Positions 54,325-63,191 of a stretch of 64,000 bases of DNA are shown one piece after another. This DNA is from Mycetocola manganoxydans (GTDB lineage: Bacteria; Actinomycetota; Actinomycetes; Actinomycetales; Microbacteriaceae). Made by a program: the position numbers and the translations under genes. The stretch spans positions 124,001 to 188,000 of the forward strand of contig NZ_RCUV01000001.1 in NCBI RefSeq assembly GCF_003667545.1, written 5' to 3'. The notes under the pieces are model-generated. The model saw nothing but the letters and a program-made list of their open reading frames with translations, had not been told where the DNA came from and made no database searches. Each line of letters opens with the position of its first letter. Positions within the stretch are counted from its first letter, which is position 1.

Positions 54325-55388
54325 CGGTTTAGCCGATACAAGACGAACCTGGTCAGGTTGGATTCGCGGTCGAATAGCCTCAACGGGTTTCGTGGGACTA
54401 TCCGGTTCAGCCGCGACGACGTTCGGTGTCGCTCAACGGCGTCGGCGAGCGACACCGCGCTGGAACCGATGTCGATCACCGCATCGAGAAGCGAGCGGTC
54501 TGCGCGCGACAATGGCGCGAGCGCGCCGGGTGCACGCATCACGATCTCTCGGGCACTCGACCGTAAGGCGTCGGTGTCGCCCGGCCCCCACGACTCTGCC
54601 CGCGACCGCGTTATGACCGCGCCGAGGACATGAATGCGCAGGAGCTTCGTCACGAGGGATCGCCGCGCCGATGTCGTCAGTCCTGTGAACCAGTCGCGAG
54701 CGACAAGGTCGAGAACCGCGGCCATCGCTTCGGAGATGGGGCGGGGCTGGGTGGTCACCCGGGTGACGGCGTCAGCGCCGATGATGTAGGCAGGAGTCCG
54801 CACGAGGTAATCAATCCGCTTCCCTGCCGCCCACAATCGGGCGCTGAAGGCCATGTCCTTACCGACCGGCATCCCGGCCGTGAACTCAAGCCCCAGCTCG
54901 CGGACTACGGCGAGCCGGAGAAGTCCGAGGGGGGCTGTCCGGTAAAACAATCGGTCCCGAACCGGGTCGAGACGCCGGGAGCGCCTCCACCGCGTCAACG
55001 GGTTCATCAGGAGCTCGCCGTGCTGATGCCTGAGGGGAACCAGAGCAGCGTCGGGACGGCTCACGTTCACGTGCGCTATCCAAGCCGCCATTGCGCCTGG
55101 CTCGAGGAAGTCATCCGAGCCCATGATCGAGACGTATGGGGCTGTGGCGAGAGTTAGCCCATGGTTGAAAGGTCCGGCGGGACTCTTGATGCCGTCGGCG
55201 AAGGAAACGACCGTGACCGAACTGTCGTGTACGTATTCAGCGAGCTGCGCCTCGATCCCTTCGGGATCGATGTTGTGGCAGACGATGAGCACCCGGACAG
55301 CGCCAGCGGGTGTCCCGGCGAGCACAGATTCAACCGCGCGCTTAGTCGGTCGTGTCACGTCGTGAACGGGAATCACTACATCCACCAT
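54321..55388 (-). CDS. GT2 family glycosyltransferase (paralogue b)
   Basis: A 355-residue GT-A enzyme with VDVVIPVHDVTRP at the N-terminus and the metal region MGSDDFLEPGAM. It resembles the gene at 48244 throughout, including the DGIKSPAGPFNHGL segment. The ATG at 55388 is chosen because it starts the family sequence; an earlier GTG at 55424 would add 12 residues. It lies between the ABC exporter and another glycosyltransferase, all on the minus strand. Confidence 0.83.
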   Translation of the reverse strand: MVDVVIPVHDVTRPTKRAVESVLAGTPAGAVRVLIVCHNIDPEGIEAQLAEYVHDSSVTVVSFADGIKSPAGPFNHGLTLATAPYVSIMGSDDFLEPGAMAAWIAHVNVSRPDAALVPLRHQHGELLMNPLTRWRRSRRLDPVRDRLFYRTAPLGLLRLAVVRELGLEFTAGMPVGKDMAFSARLWAAGKRIDYLVRTPAYIIGADAVTRVTTQPRPISEAMAAVLDLVARDWFTGLTTSARRSLVTKLLRIHVLGAVITRSRAESWGPGDTDALRSSAREIVMRAPGALAPLSRADRSLLDAVIDIGSSAVSLADAVERHRTSSRLNRIVPRNPLRLFDRESNLTRFVLYRLNR

Positions 55389-55425
55389 GATTTCGGATGC
55401 TGCGACCCGGTTTTCTCCGCCCACG

Positions 55426-57207
55426 TTAGTCGACAAGGCCGGCAAGTCGCGCCTGAACAGAGAAGTCTTCGACGTCGCGGACGACTTCATCGAACGAGCC
55501 ATGGGTAACGATCCGGCCGTCGCGCATGAACACGACCTGATCGTTGTCCCGAATCGTCGAGAGTCGATGGGCGACGGAAATGATGGTCACCTCTCCTCGG
55601 AGTTCCCGGATAGCGATGGAGACATCGGACTCCGTCTTTGTGTCGAGGGCACTCGTTGCCTCATCGAGAACAAGGATCAGTGGGTCGCTGTAGAGGGCGC
55701 GAGCTATTCCGAGGCGCTGACGCTGGCCGCCCGATAGCGACATGCCTCGTTCGCCGACCCGGGCATCCATCCCGCCCGCTCTGGACATCACGACGTCCCA
55801 AAGCTGGGCACGCTCCAGCGCCGCCTGCACCCGAACGCGGTCAAAATCCCCGGTCCAGGAAAGCGCAACGTTCTCCGCGACGGATCCGTCGAAGAGAGCA
55901 ACATCCTGAGGAACATACCCTACGCGGGAACGCCAGTCAGCGAGGACTCCTTCGAGAGGGATACCGTCGATGAGGATGTCGCCGCCCGATGGGACGAGAA
56001 GCCCGAGAAGAATGTCGACGAGAGTTGATTTTCCTGCGCCGGAGGATCCGACGAGGCCGACGGTGCTCCCCATCGGAATAGTGAGGTCGATCCCCGTGAC
56101 GGCCGGTTTCTCTCCTCCAGGGTAGGTGAAGGCTACATCTCTCAGTTCGAGCACCTTCGGTTCGCTCTTAAGCGGATCATGGCCGATCCGCTCTCCCCGT
56201 TCGAGATACCCCTCTGCCTTGTGGATGTCTCCCATCACCGCCCTGACCTGCGGGATGTTCGAGTGGGTCTGAGTGATAACGGATTGGAAACCGGTGAGCG
56301 ATGGAACCAGCCGGAAGCCGGCAACGGCGAAGAGCGCGACAGCCGCGAACGCACCGGCCATACCACCCGACCAGTACGCGACTCCCCCGACCAGGATGAA
56401 ACCGCCGACCAGTGCAGACTCGAGCACAAATTTCGGTACGGCGCCGAGGAAACTGAGGTTGGCGCGAGCCCTGGTCGTGTGCAGCCGGTTCGAGTGGATG
56501 ACCGCGGCGACTTCCCCGGCCTTGTTCCGCAGGGTGATCTCTTTGAGTGCTGAGACCATGTCAGTCATCAAACTGGCGACCTTGAATGAGTAGTCGCGGT
56601 TCACTCGCCCCGCCTCCACCGATTTCCGAGAAACCCAGAAGTAGAGCAGGAAGGCGATGAGGCCCAGGTAGACGACAGTGACAAGCGCTGTGACGGGCTG
56701 AGCGATGACGATGACGACGAGGACTGAGATCGACGTCGTGAAAAGTGTCGGGAGGCTGAGAACAGGCAGGAGGAATCCGGCGACGACGGCTGCGATTCCG
56801 ACATCCGCCATCCTGACCAGTTGTGACGTATTGCGCTGCAGCCGCTCGGTCCACGGCGCCTGGATGTAGGCGCCGAAGAGTCGGTCACCGATCTCGAGTT
56901 CGTACTTCGCGAATCGTCGCGTTGCCCTCCACTGCAGAAGAACACTCAGACCGGACTTGAGGATGATCAGAGTCGAGACGGCTACCAGGATCCATACATA
57001 GCCCGACTGGTCGACCGCACCGACGAGTGGTAGGTTCACCGGCTCCGACTGGACCATCGCCGCCATCGAGAGGGCGAGGAGGCCGATAGCTGCGACGTCG
57101 AGCAGCGCAAGGGCAGAGGAAAGGACGACATAGGTCCACAGAAAGTTTCGGGCTCTGGGTGGCAGCAGGGGCAAGAGCTTCTTAAGGGTCTGCCAGAGGA
57201 GTTTCAC
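55426..57207 (-). CDS. ABC exporter (fused permease-ATPase), glycan-export type
   Basis: A 593-residue half-transporter with six membrane helices (about 20-320) and a C-terminal ATPase: Walker A GSSGAGKST, signature LSGGQRQRLG, Walker B LILVLDEATSALD, and the H-loop SVAHRL. It resembles MsbA/PglK-type exporters of lipid-linked glycans and acts as a dimer. It begins an operon with three glycosyltransferases, which supports that role; a general lipid exporter is the alternative. Start GTG at 57207 without an obvious Shine-Dalgarno. Confidence 0.88.
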   Translation of the reverse strand: MKLLWQTLKKLLPLLPPRARNFLWTYVVLSSALALLDVAAIGLLALSMAAMVQSEPVNLPLVGAVDQSGYVWILVAVSTLIILKSGLSVLLQWRATRRFAKYELEIGDRLFGAYIQAPWTERLQRNTSQLVRMADVGIAAVVAGFLLPVLSLPTLFTTSISVLVVIVIAQPVTALVTVVYLGLIAFLLYFWVSRKSVEAGRVNRDYSFKVASLMTDMVSALKEITLRNKAGEVAAVIHSNRLHTTRARANLSFLGAVPKFVLESALVGGFILVGGVAYWSGGMAGAFAAVALFAVAGFRLVPSLTGFQSVITQTHSNIPQVRAVMGDIHKAEGYLERGERIGHDPLKSEPKVLELRDVAFTYPGGEKPAVTGIDLTIPMGSTVGLVGSSGAGKSTLVDILLGLLVPSGGDILIDGIPLEGVLADWRSRVGYVPQDVALFDGSVAENVALSWTGDFDRVRVQAALERAQLWDVVMSRAGGMDARVGERGMSLSGGQRQRLGIARALYSDPLILVLDEATSALDTKTESDVSIAIRELRGEVTIISVAHRLSTIRDNDQVVFMRDGRIVTHGSFDEVVRDVEDFSVQARLAGLVD

Positions 57208-57300
57208 GGGAGGTCTATCCTTCAGGGTGAGCGGAATCCCATGATCCCACAGTTCCCTGATCGGACCGGCGGCGCGGAACCGTCCAAATAGCGGACGAAC

Positions 57301-57306
57301 TAGGAT
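57301..57306 (+). promoter_or_regulatory. -10-like TAGGAT before the 2-epimerase gene
   Basis: TAGGAT ends 8 nt before the GTG at 57315, with no Shine-Dalgarno between them. The 107-bp gap to the divergent ABC gene holds both promoters. Confidence 0.4.
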
Positions 57307-57314
57307 GGCTGCTC

Positions 57315-58376
57315 GTGAAGATAATCAGTGTCGTTGGTGCCCGTCCCCAGTTCGTCAAGCTCGCTCCCATCGCGAAAGCCGCCGCGGTTGCCGGCGTCGA
57401 TCACGTGATCGTCCACACGGGCCAGCACTACGACCCAATGCTCTCGGATGTTTTCTTCCAGGACCTCGGAATCCCACAGCCCACAGTGCACCTTGGCGTG
57501 GGGTCCGGGTCCCACGGGGTTCAGACGGGTGCCATGCTCGGCGCTTTGGACGCCGTGTTCGACGAACATCAGCCGGACTGGGTTCTCGTCTACGGCGACA
57601 CGAACTCGACGGTGGCCGCTGCGCTCAGCGCGGTGAAACTCCACTTCAAACTTGCTCATTTGGAAGCCGGACTGCGTTCGTTCAACCGGCAGATGCCCGA
57701 AGAGCACAACCGGGTTCTCACTGACCACGCGGCAGACGTGCTCTTCGCGCCGACGAGCGTCGCGGCCGGCCACCTGGCGAACGAGGGCCTCGCCGACCGC
57801 ACCGTTGTGGTCGGCGACGTCATGACCGACGTTTTGATGCTCATTCGCGACCAGATCAGCGGCAAGCCATCAGCCCTGGTCACCGAACTCGCGCTCGCCC
57901 CAGACGGTTACTACGTCGCGACCATCCATCGCGCAGAGAACACTGATGACCCCGGCAGGCTCAGGCAGATCGTCGACGGGCTCGCCGAACTCGATCTCCC
58001 AGTCGTGTTGCTCGCACACCCACGGGTGGTCGCTAAGGCCGCCGAGCACGCAATCGACCTCACTTCTGGCTCCCTTATCGGCCACGCGCCGCTTGCATAT
58101 CCGGACCTGCTTGCCGCCGTCGCCTTGAGCAGGGGCGTGATCACCGACTCCGGCGGGCTTCAGAAGGAGGCTTTCCTCCTTCGCATTCCGTGCACAACGG
58201 TACGAACGGAGACCGAGTGGGTCGAGACAGTCGATCTTGGCTGGAATGTTCTCGCTAACACCAAGGAAGAGATTGCAGCAGCAGCAACGCGCGCCCGTCC
58301 GGCCGCGACGGATGCCGCTCCGTACGGCGATGGAGACGCGGCAACCAGAACCGTCGAGTGGCTCATTTCACACTGA
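57315..58376 (+). CDS. UDP-N-acetylglucosamine 2-epimerase, non-hydrolysing (WecB/WbpI-like)
   Basis: A 353-residue epimerase with family motifs GARPQFVKLAP at the N-terminus, VYGDTNST, HLEAGLRS, MPEEHNR and TDSGG. It converts UDP-GlcNAc to UDP-ManNAc; homologues (WbpI) act on UDP-diacetamido-glucuronic acid. With the dehydrogenase at 44.8 kb it could give UDP-ManNAcA, or with the Gfo/Idh and DegT genes a ManNAc3NAcA-type sugar. Start GTG. Confidence 0.9.
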   Translation: MKIISVVGARPQFVKLAPIAKAAAVAGVDHVIVHTGQHYDPMLSDVFFQDLGIPQPTVHLGVGSGSHGVQTGAMLGALDAVFDEHQPDWVLVYGDTNSTVAAALSAVKLHFKLAHLEAGLRSFNRQMPEEHNRVLTDHAADVLFAPTSVAAGHLANEGLADRTVVVGDVMTDVLMLIRDQISGKPSALVTELALAPDGYYVATIHRAENTDDPGRLRQIVDGLAELDLPVVLLAHPRVVAKAAEHAIDLTSGSLIGHAPLAYPDLLAAVALSRGVITDSGGLQKEAFLLRIPCTTVRTETEWVETVDLGWNVLANTKEEIAAAATRARPAATDAAPYGDGDAATRTVEWLISH

Positions 58377-58398
58377 TCGGACCCGGACCCACAGTGTT

Positions 58399-59523
58399 TC
58401 AGAGGGCAAGACGACTGATGCTTTCCTCCCATACATCAACCTGCGGTCCGGCGGAGAGCTCGAGCGCAGCAGCGTCAGAGCCCGCTTTGTACTCCCTGAC
58501 GGAGTCCGCGGTCAGCTCAGCGATAGCCGCCTGCAACGCCTCCATCGAGAAGTCCGCGGCGACATCCCCGAGGTGGAATCTCTTCACATATGCGGCCATC
58601 TCCGCGGACGGGCCGACAATGATCCCCAGGCGCGCCTGGACGTAGTCGAACATCTTGTTGGGTAGCGCCCACTCGTTGTTGAAATTCACCGGCGGCAGGA
58701 AGTGCACGCCGACATCGAAGTTGTTGAGGGTCTTCACCAGCTCGGAGTATGGCACCGGGTCGTGCAGGGTGATGCGGTCGGATGCATCCGCGCCCGCCCT
58801 CAGCTCAGCGAGGTAGGCAGGATCGTTCGCCGTGAGGTACAGATCGAGCGTGACATCCGCCGGTGAACCGGCAACGGCAGAGATGAGTGTGTGTATATTG
58901 CGTTTTCGCAGGGCAGCGCCGCTGTGGACGAGCCGAATAGTCTGGCCAACCGGTTGTGGGGTCAGGTCTGCGAAGGGAGCGGCGTTGGTGACCAGGCGCG
59001 GGTGGAAGCCGAAGTTCCGCTGGTACTCATTCGCGAGTCCTTCTCCGACGGTCGTCCAGGACTGCGCCTTGCTCACATACCGGCGGCACAACCATTCATA
59101 GTACGGCGCGATCCGACGGAGCCAGCCCTCGAATTCGGCGTGCAGACGTGGACTGTATTCATGCAGATCCGCGTGCACGCCTCGCTTCGGTCGAAGCGAG
59201 AGCGCCAGCGGCACCGTCTCGACGTCATTGGCAAGGATCAGGTCAAACCTTCGGCCGGCAAGCGCTGCCTTCGTCCAGCGCACGGCTCCAATACTCCAGT
59301 AGGCACGCGAATAAAGGTGGAGCGTAATGAGTCGGCCGTTGAGATCGTTCGCAGGCACATCGTCGGGAATGCGAATATGCTCGGCTACTCCCTCCGGTTT
59401 GGGACCGTAGCCACACGTCGTGACGTTGTAGGTCGGTGTGAAGCGCTCGACCTGCTTGAGTACGCGGGCGTCGGTCGCTATCGGTGAGAACGAGACGATG
59501 AGAAGGTCAGTCGGTGAAGGCAC
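58399..59523 (-). CDS. GT4-like glycosyltransferase (paralogue b)
   Basis: A 374-residue GT-B enzyme closely related to that at 51966 over its whole length (LLIVSFSPIATDARVLKQV start; PNKMFDYVQARLGIIVGPS donor lobe). It follows another glycosyltransferase gene by 15 bp and ends the DegT-Gfo/Idh-glycosyltransferase run. It likely adds one sugar of the surface glycan. Converges with the 2-epimerase gene 22 bp away. Confidence 0.85.
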   Translation of the reverse strand: MPSPTDLLIVSFSPIATDARVLKQVERFTPTYNVTTCGYGPKPEGVAEHIRIPDDVPANDLNGRLITLHLYSRAYWSIGAVRWTKAALAGRRFDLILANDVETVPLALSLRPKRGVHADLHEYSPRLHAEFEGWLRRIAPYYEWLCRRYVSKAQSWTTVGEGLANEYQRNFGFHPRLVTNAAPFADLTPQPVGQTIRLVHSGAALRKRNIHTLISAVAGSPADVTLDLYLTANDPAYLAELRAGADASDRITLHDPVPYSELVKTLNNFDVGVHFLPPVNFNNEWALPNKMFDYVQARLGIIVGPSAEMAAYVKRFHLGDVAADFSMEALQAAIAELTADSVREYKAGSDAAALELSAGPQVDVWEESISRLAL

Positions 59524-59538
59524 GCCCCCAGTTTCGCA

Positions 59539-60975
59539 CTACTTTCGAATCCAGCGAGCGACTCCGGTCGACTGACCGGCGAGCAGCGAGCGATAGAGCT
59601 GGAATAGTCGTGCGGATTCGCCCTGCCAGGTGAGTTCGGGAGCGGCCAGACGGATGGCTGCACGCCGCTGCGCCGACGAAGCCAGGGTCTTCGAGATCGT
59701 CGCCGCGAGCGCTTTCGCCGGCATATCTGTCTCAACGATCTCGCCGACGTCGTACTTGCGTACCAGCCGCGCCGCATCGACGAGGTTGGTGGAAACAACG
59801 GGGATTCCTGCCTGGATCGACTCAAACAGCTTGTTGGGGAGCGAGTACTCGTAGCTGAGGCACGCGGGGCGGGTCAGCACGAGCGACACGTCGGCGTCAG
59901 CCAGCGCCGCTGAAACATCGCTCGAGCGAACAGCACCGACGAAATGGACCCGATGGGCGAGCCCGAGTTCTGCGATTCGCCTGTCGAGCCCTGCGCGGTA
60001 GATCTCAGAACCGAAGCCGAGCAGGACGAAGTGCACGTCGCTGGGGAGCAACGGAAGCGCCTCGATCGTCTCTTCGATCCCGCGATTCGTCGTGATCCCG
60101 CCACAGTAGGCGAGTACGCGAGTCTCAGGGCTGAGATGTGCGAGCTCCCGCAGCCGGCCGGCGGATTGCTCAGGAACCTGACCGGTGAACGCGGGGATGT
60201 TCCTCACGAGAGTCGGCTGCGCTCGAAGCCTGTAGCGCTTCTTCAGCCAGTCAGCGATACTGGGCGACACTGTCACGACTGCCGTGGCACGCTGAGCGCC
60301 GAGTCGTTCGTAGAGCCGCTCAAACCTCTTGGCCACGGGCCGGTCGGACCGAATGTTACGTTCGGTCCACAGCTCGTGGGAGTCGTAGACATACGGCACT
60401 GAGAGACGCCGCGAAGCCCACATTGCGACGACGAGGGTGTTGGCGTCGTGGGCGTGGATGATGTCAGGGCGCCATGCCTGGACACTCGCACTCGCCCGCT
60501 TCCAGAAGGACCCTTGCTTGATCGTTGCGTCGGCTCGACGCCACAGATCTATCGCCACGTTCTTTGCTCCGGAGGCACGCGGAGCAGCAGGCTTCGGAAC
60601 AGAAGGCGTCGCGACCTTCGGCGCAGCTGTGCCAGCGACGGGTGCTGTCGACGATTCCCCCGTGTTGGTTGCGGTTTCGGTGTAGATCGGCACCGGGCGC
60701 CCCAGCATCCGTCGCACCGACAAACCCCATTTGGTCAGCAAGTGCGCTATCTCGCGCAGCGGGAGACGGTCGATTTCGACCTCACCCGTTTCAAGACCCG
60801 GCCCGAAATGACCTGTACGCGATGAAAAAGCGAAGATGCGAACATCCGCTCCACCCTCGGCGACCGTCGCCGCGATTTTCAGTACTCGGGTGTCTGCGTA
60901 GGTGTCGTTGTACACGACAAACGCAATTCGCGGACGACGTCCGTCAATCAGGGGTAGGGGGTCGTTGCTTACCAT
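59539..60975 (-). CDS. GT4 glycosyltransferase with low-complexity insert
   Basis: A 478-residue GT-B protein. Start RIAFVVYNDTYADTRVLKIA; an insert rich in T, A, P, S and K (about 100-136) that family members usually lack; then HAHDANTLVVAMWASRR and the C-terminal lobe with YEYSLPNKLFESIQAG. The ATG at 60975 has GGAAG upstream. It lies between two other glycosyltransferase genes. The linker may be a flexible spacer between lobes. Confidence 0.83.
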   Translation of the reverse strand: MVSNDPLPLIDGRRPRIAFVVYNDTYADTRVLKIAATVAEGGADVRIFAFSSRTGHFGPGLETGEVEIDRLPLREIAHLLTKWGLSVRRMLGRPVPIYTETATNTGESSTAPVAGTAAPKVATPSVPKPAAPRASGAKNVAIDLWRRADATIKQGSFWKRASASVQAWRPDIIHAHDANTLVVAMWASRRLSVPYVYDSHELWTERNIRSDRPVAKRFERLYERLGAQRATAVVTVSPSIADWLKKRYRLRAQPTLVRNIPAFTGQVPEQSAGRLRELAHLSPETRVLAYCGGITTNRGIEETIEALPLLPSDVHFVLLGFGSEIYRAGLDRRIAELGLAHRVHFVGAVRSSDVSAALADADVSLVLTRPACLSYEYSLPNKLFESIQAGIPVVSTNLVDAARLVRKYDVGEIVETDMPAKALAATISKTLASSAQRRAAIRLAAPELTWQGESARLFQLYRSLLAGQSTGVARWIRK

Positions 60976-61054
60976 GTTCGTCTTCCGCCTTGTCGCAGTG
61001 CCGTCTCGAGGCCATTCTCGCTCTCCGTTGTGCCGGCCGGGTAGCATCCGTCGT

Positions 61055-62200
61055 TCACGTCGCCCCGGCACCGGCGTCGGACACGACCTGCGCTGCGCGG
61101 CGTCCCGCAGTTGCCAGCGAAGCGTTCTTCTCGGCCCACTCAGCCAGGTTGCCGGGATCCCACGTCCTGTCTCGCAGCATTGTGGTGAGCGCATCCGCCA
61201 CGGTGGCCACCTCGTAATTCACGGCAAGCCCGAGCCCGGCCCCCTCGATGATGTCAGCCGCCGGGCCGGGGCCGGTGAACAACACGGGAGTCCCGCACGC
61301 GACCGCAGCGAATATTTTGGTCGGAATGGCAAAGTCATAGCCCTGCCCCGGTTTCAGGCTGACCGCGGCGACGCGGGCGGAACGGAGTGTCGCGGCTGCT
61401 CGGTCGGGAGAGACCACCCCGCGGAATTCAACGGCGCCTGGAGCTAGTTGCTCAGCCAGCGCTTCGAGCGATTCCCACGCACTCCCCTGCCCCAGAAAGA
61501 TCAAGCGAGCCCCCGGTATCCGCTTCCGGACTTCGGGCATGGCGCGGACGAAGATGTCAGCCCCCTGCCACTCAGAAGTTGTGCCGGCATAGATGACGGT
61601 GGGGGCAGACCTGGGGCTCGAACTTCCCGGCGAAAAAATCGTCGTGTCGATGCCATTCGGTACAACGACGCTGTGCCGTGCTCCCGACAACTCGTCGACG
61701 CGTCTGGCGACGCCGTCGCTGACGGCGATCACCCTTTTTGCGTGCCGCAACACATGCGCTTCGACCAGACGCAGCACGCGCACCACGAACCGGGGTGCAC
61801 CCGTCGACTCGGCGGCATCCGACCACACATCCGCGGCGTAGTAGACGTACGGCACCCGGGTGAGCGCTGAGACGACGCGGACGACGACGCCTGTCGTCGG
61901 GGGCGGCTCGCTGACGAAGACATCCGGGCGCCGTTCAAACAGCAACCGGAAGAACAACGGGATGTCGAAACTGAGGTACTGCAGGTATCCTCGCACGTAG
62001 CCGTCGCGATCACGTAGCACGGGGAAGCGCCTTATCGTCACGTTCGGACGTGTTGCCGGCCGCTCCCCTGAGCGGGACGTGGTCGTCATGACCGTGACCT
62101 GATCACCACGTTCAGTCAGCGCGTTCGCCAGTGACGCCAGTCGGAAAGACGCGGCCGCCGGCTCAGGCGAAAAGATGCGACTCGCGATTACGACGCGCAT
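61055..62200 (-). CDS. GT4 (WcaI-like) glycosyltransferase
   Basis: A 381-residue GT-B enzyme. MRVVIASRIFSPEPAAASFR at the start and VVVPNGIDTTIF and AIPTKIFAAVACGTPVLF in the C-terminal lobe are typical of GT4 enzymes of the WcaI/WbuB type. No membrane segment. Its start lies 4 bp after the Gfo/Idh stop, so it belongs to the sugar-biosynthesis operon. The 79-bp gap after it contains no further gene. Confidence 0.87.
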   Translation of the reverse strand: MRVVIASRIFSPEPAAASFRLASLANALTERGDQVTVMTTTSRSGERPATRPNVTIRRFPVLRDRDGYVRGYLQYLSFDIPLFFRLLFERRPDVFVSEPPPTTGVVVRVVSALTRVPYVYYAADVWSDAAESTGAPRFVVRVLRLVEAHVLRHAKRVIAVSDGVARRVDELSGARHSVVVPNGIDTTIFSPGSSSPRSAPTVIYAGTTSEWQGADIFVRAMPEVRKRIPGARLIFLGQGSAWESLEALAEQLAPGAVEFRGVVSPDRAAATLRSARVAAVSLKPGQGYDFAIPTKIFAAVACGTPVLFTGPGPAADIIEGAGLGLAVNYEVATVADALTTMLRDRTWDPGNLAEWAEKNASLATAGRRAAQVVSDAGAGAT

Positions 62201-62204
62201 CAGC

Positions 62205-63191
62205 CTAGAACTCGACCGACTTGCCCGTCCTGGCGGAGTCGATGATGCCTTCGACGACGGCGAGGGTTCGGAGCCCTTCTTCCATCGTGACGACGTCGGT
62301 GCGAAGGCCGAGGACGGCGTCGCGGAACGCTTCGTGTTCGACCCGGAGGGGTTCTCGTTTTGCGATTGCGAACCGGGTGACATCGCCCTCGGACACTCCC
62401 CGGAACGCGGACATGTACTCCCACTCGGTGGGGATCGTGCCATTGGCATAGAACGTCAGGTCACTCGAGTTCGTGTCAGCTACGTACGCGCCACGTTCCC
62501 CAGTGACGATAGTGACCCGTTCCTTCATCGGGGAGAGCCAGTTCACCACGTGGTTCACGATCACCCCGTTCTCCAGCCGGCCGGTGGCGAGGATCATGTC
62601 CTCGTACTCCCGGCCGCTTTTCAACATCGTCTGCGCGAAGATCGTCTTGTGGGGTGACTGTGCCACCCACGCTGTCAGGTCGACATCGTGCGAGCCGAGG
62701 TCCTTCGCGACCCCGACGTCCGCAATCCGGGACGGGAACGGCCCCTGACGCCTTGTCGCAATCTGGTACACCTCACCCAGGTCTCCCGCTTCGATCCGGC
62801 GACGCAGTTCTTGCAACGCCGGGTTGAACCGTTCGATATGACCGACAGCGCCAACCAGATTGTTCGCGGTGAACGCGTCGACCATCCGCTGCCCGGCCTG
62901 AACCGAGTGTGCGATCGGTTTCTCGACGAGGGTGTGCACGCCTGCGTCGGCAAGTTTCAGTGCTGCCGCCTCGTGGAACGCAGTCGGCACCGCGACAACG
63001 GCCATGTCGATCCCGACACCGATCAACGCATCGATGTCCGGAAGAACATCAAGTTTCCCGGCAACACCGTGCGGGTCCCCGCCCGGATCAGCGATCCCGA
63101 CCAGATCCACCCCGGGCAACTCTCGCAGCACCCGGGCATGGTGCCGGCCCATCTGGCCAACACCGAGCAAACCCACCCGCAACTCGGCCAT
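62205..63191 (-). CDS. Gfo/Idh/MocA oxidoreductase, WlbA/WbpB-like
   Basis: A 328-residue NAD-dependent dehydrogenase with the Rossmann motif GVGQMGRHHARVL at about 10-22, the EKP catalytic motif (VEKPIAHS) near residue 90, and a conserved GHIERFNPA. WlbA/WbpB enzymes oxidise C3 of UDP-GlcNAc uronic acid to a 3-keto sugar, the substrate of a WlbC/WbpE aminotransferase, and such a gene is next to it. Its ATG overlaps the aminotransferase stop by one base (TGATG). Confidence 0.85.
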   Translation of the reverse strand: MAELRVGLLGVGQMGRHHARVLRELPGVDLVGIADPGGDPHGVAGKLDVLPDIDALIGVGIDMAVVAVPTAFHEAAALKLADAGVHTLVEKPIAHSVQAGQRMVDAFTANNLVGAVGHIERFNPALQELRRRIEAGDLGEVYQIATRRQGPFPSRIADVGVAKDLGSHDVDLTAWVAQSPHKTIFAQTMLKSGREYEDMILATGRLENGVIVNHVVNWLSPMKERVTIVTGERGAYVADTNSSDLTFYANGTIPTEWEYMSAFRGVSEGDVTRFAIAKREPLRVEHEAFRDAVLGLRTDVVTMEEGLRTLAVVEGIIDSARTGKSVEF

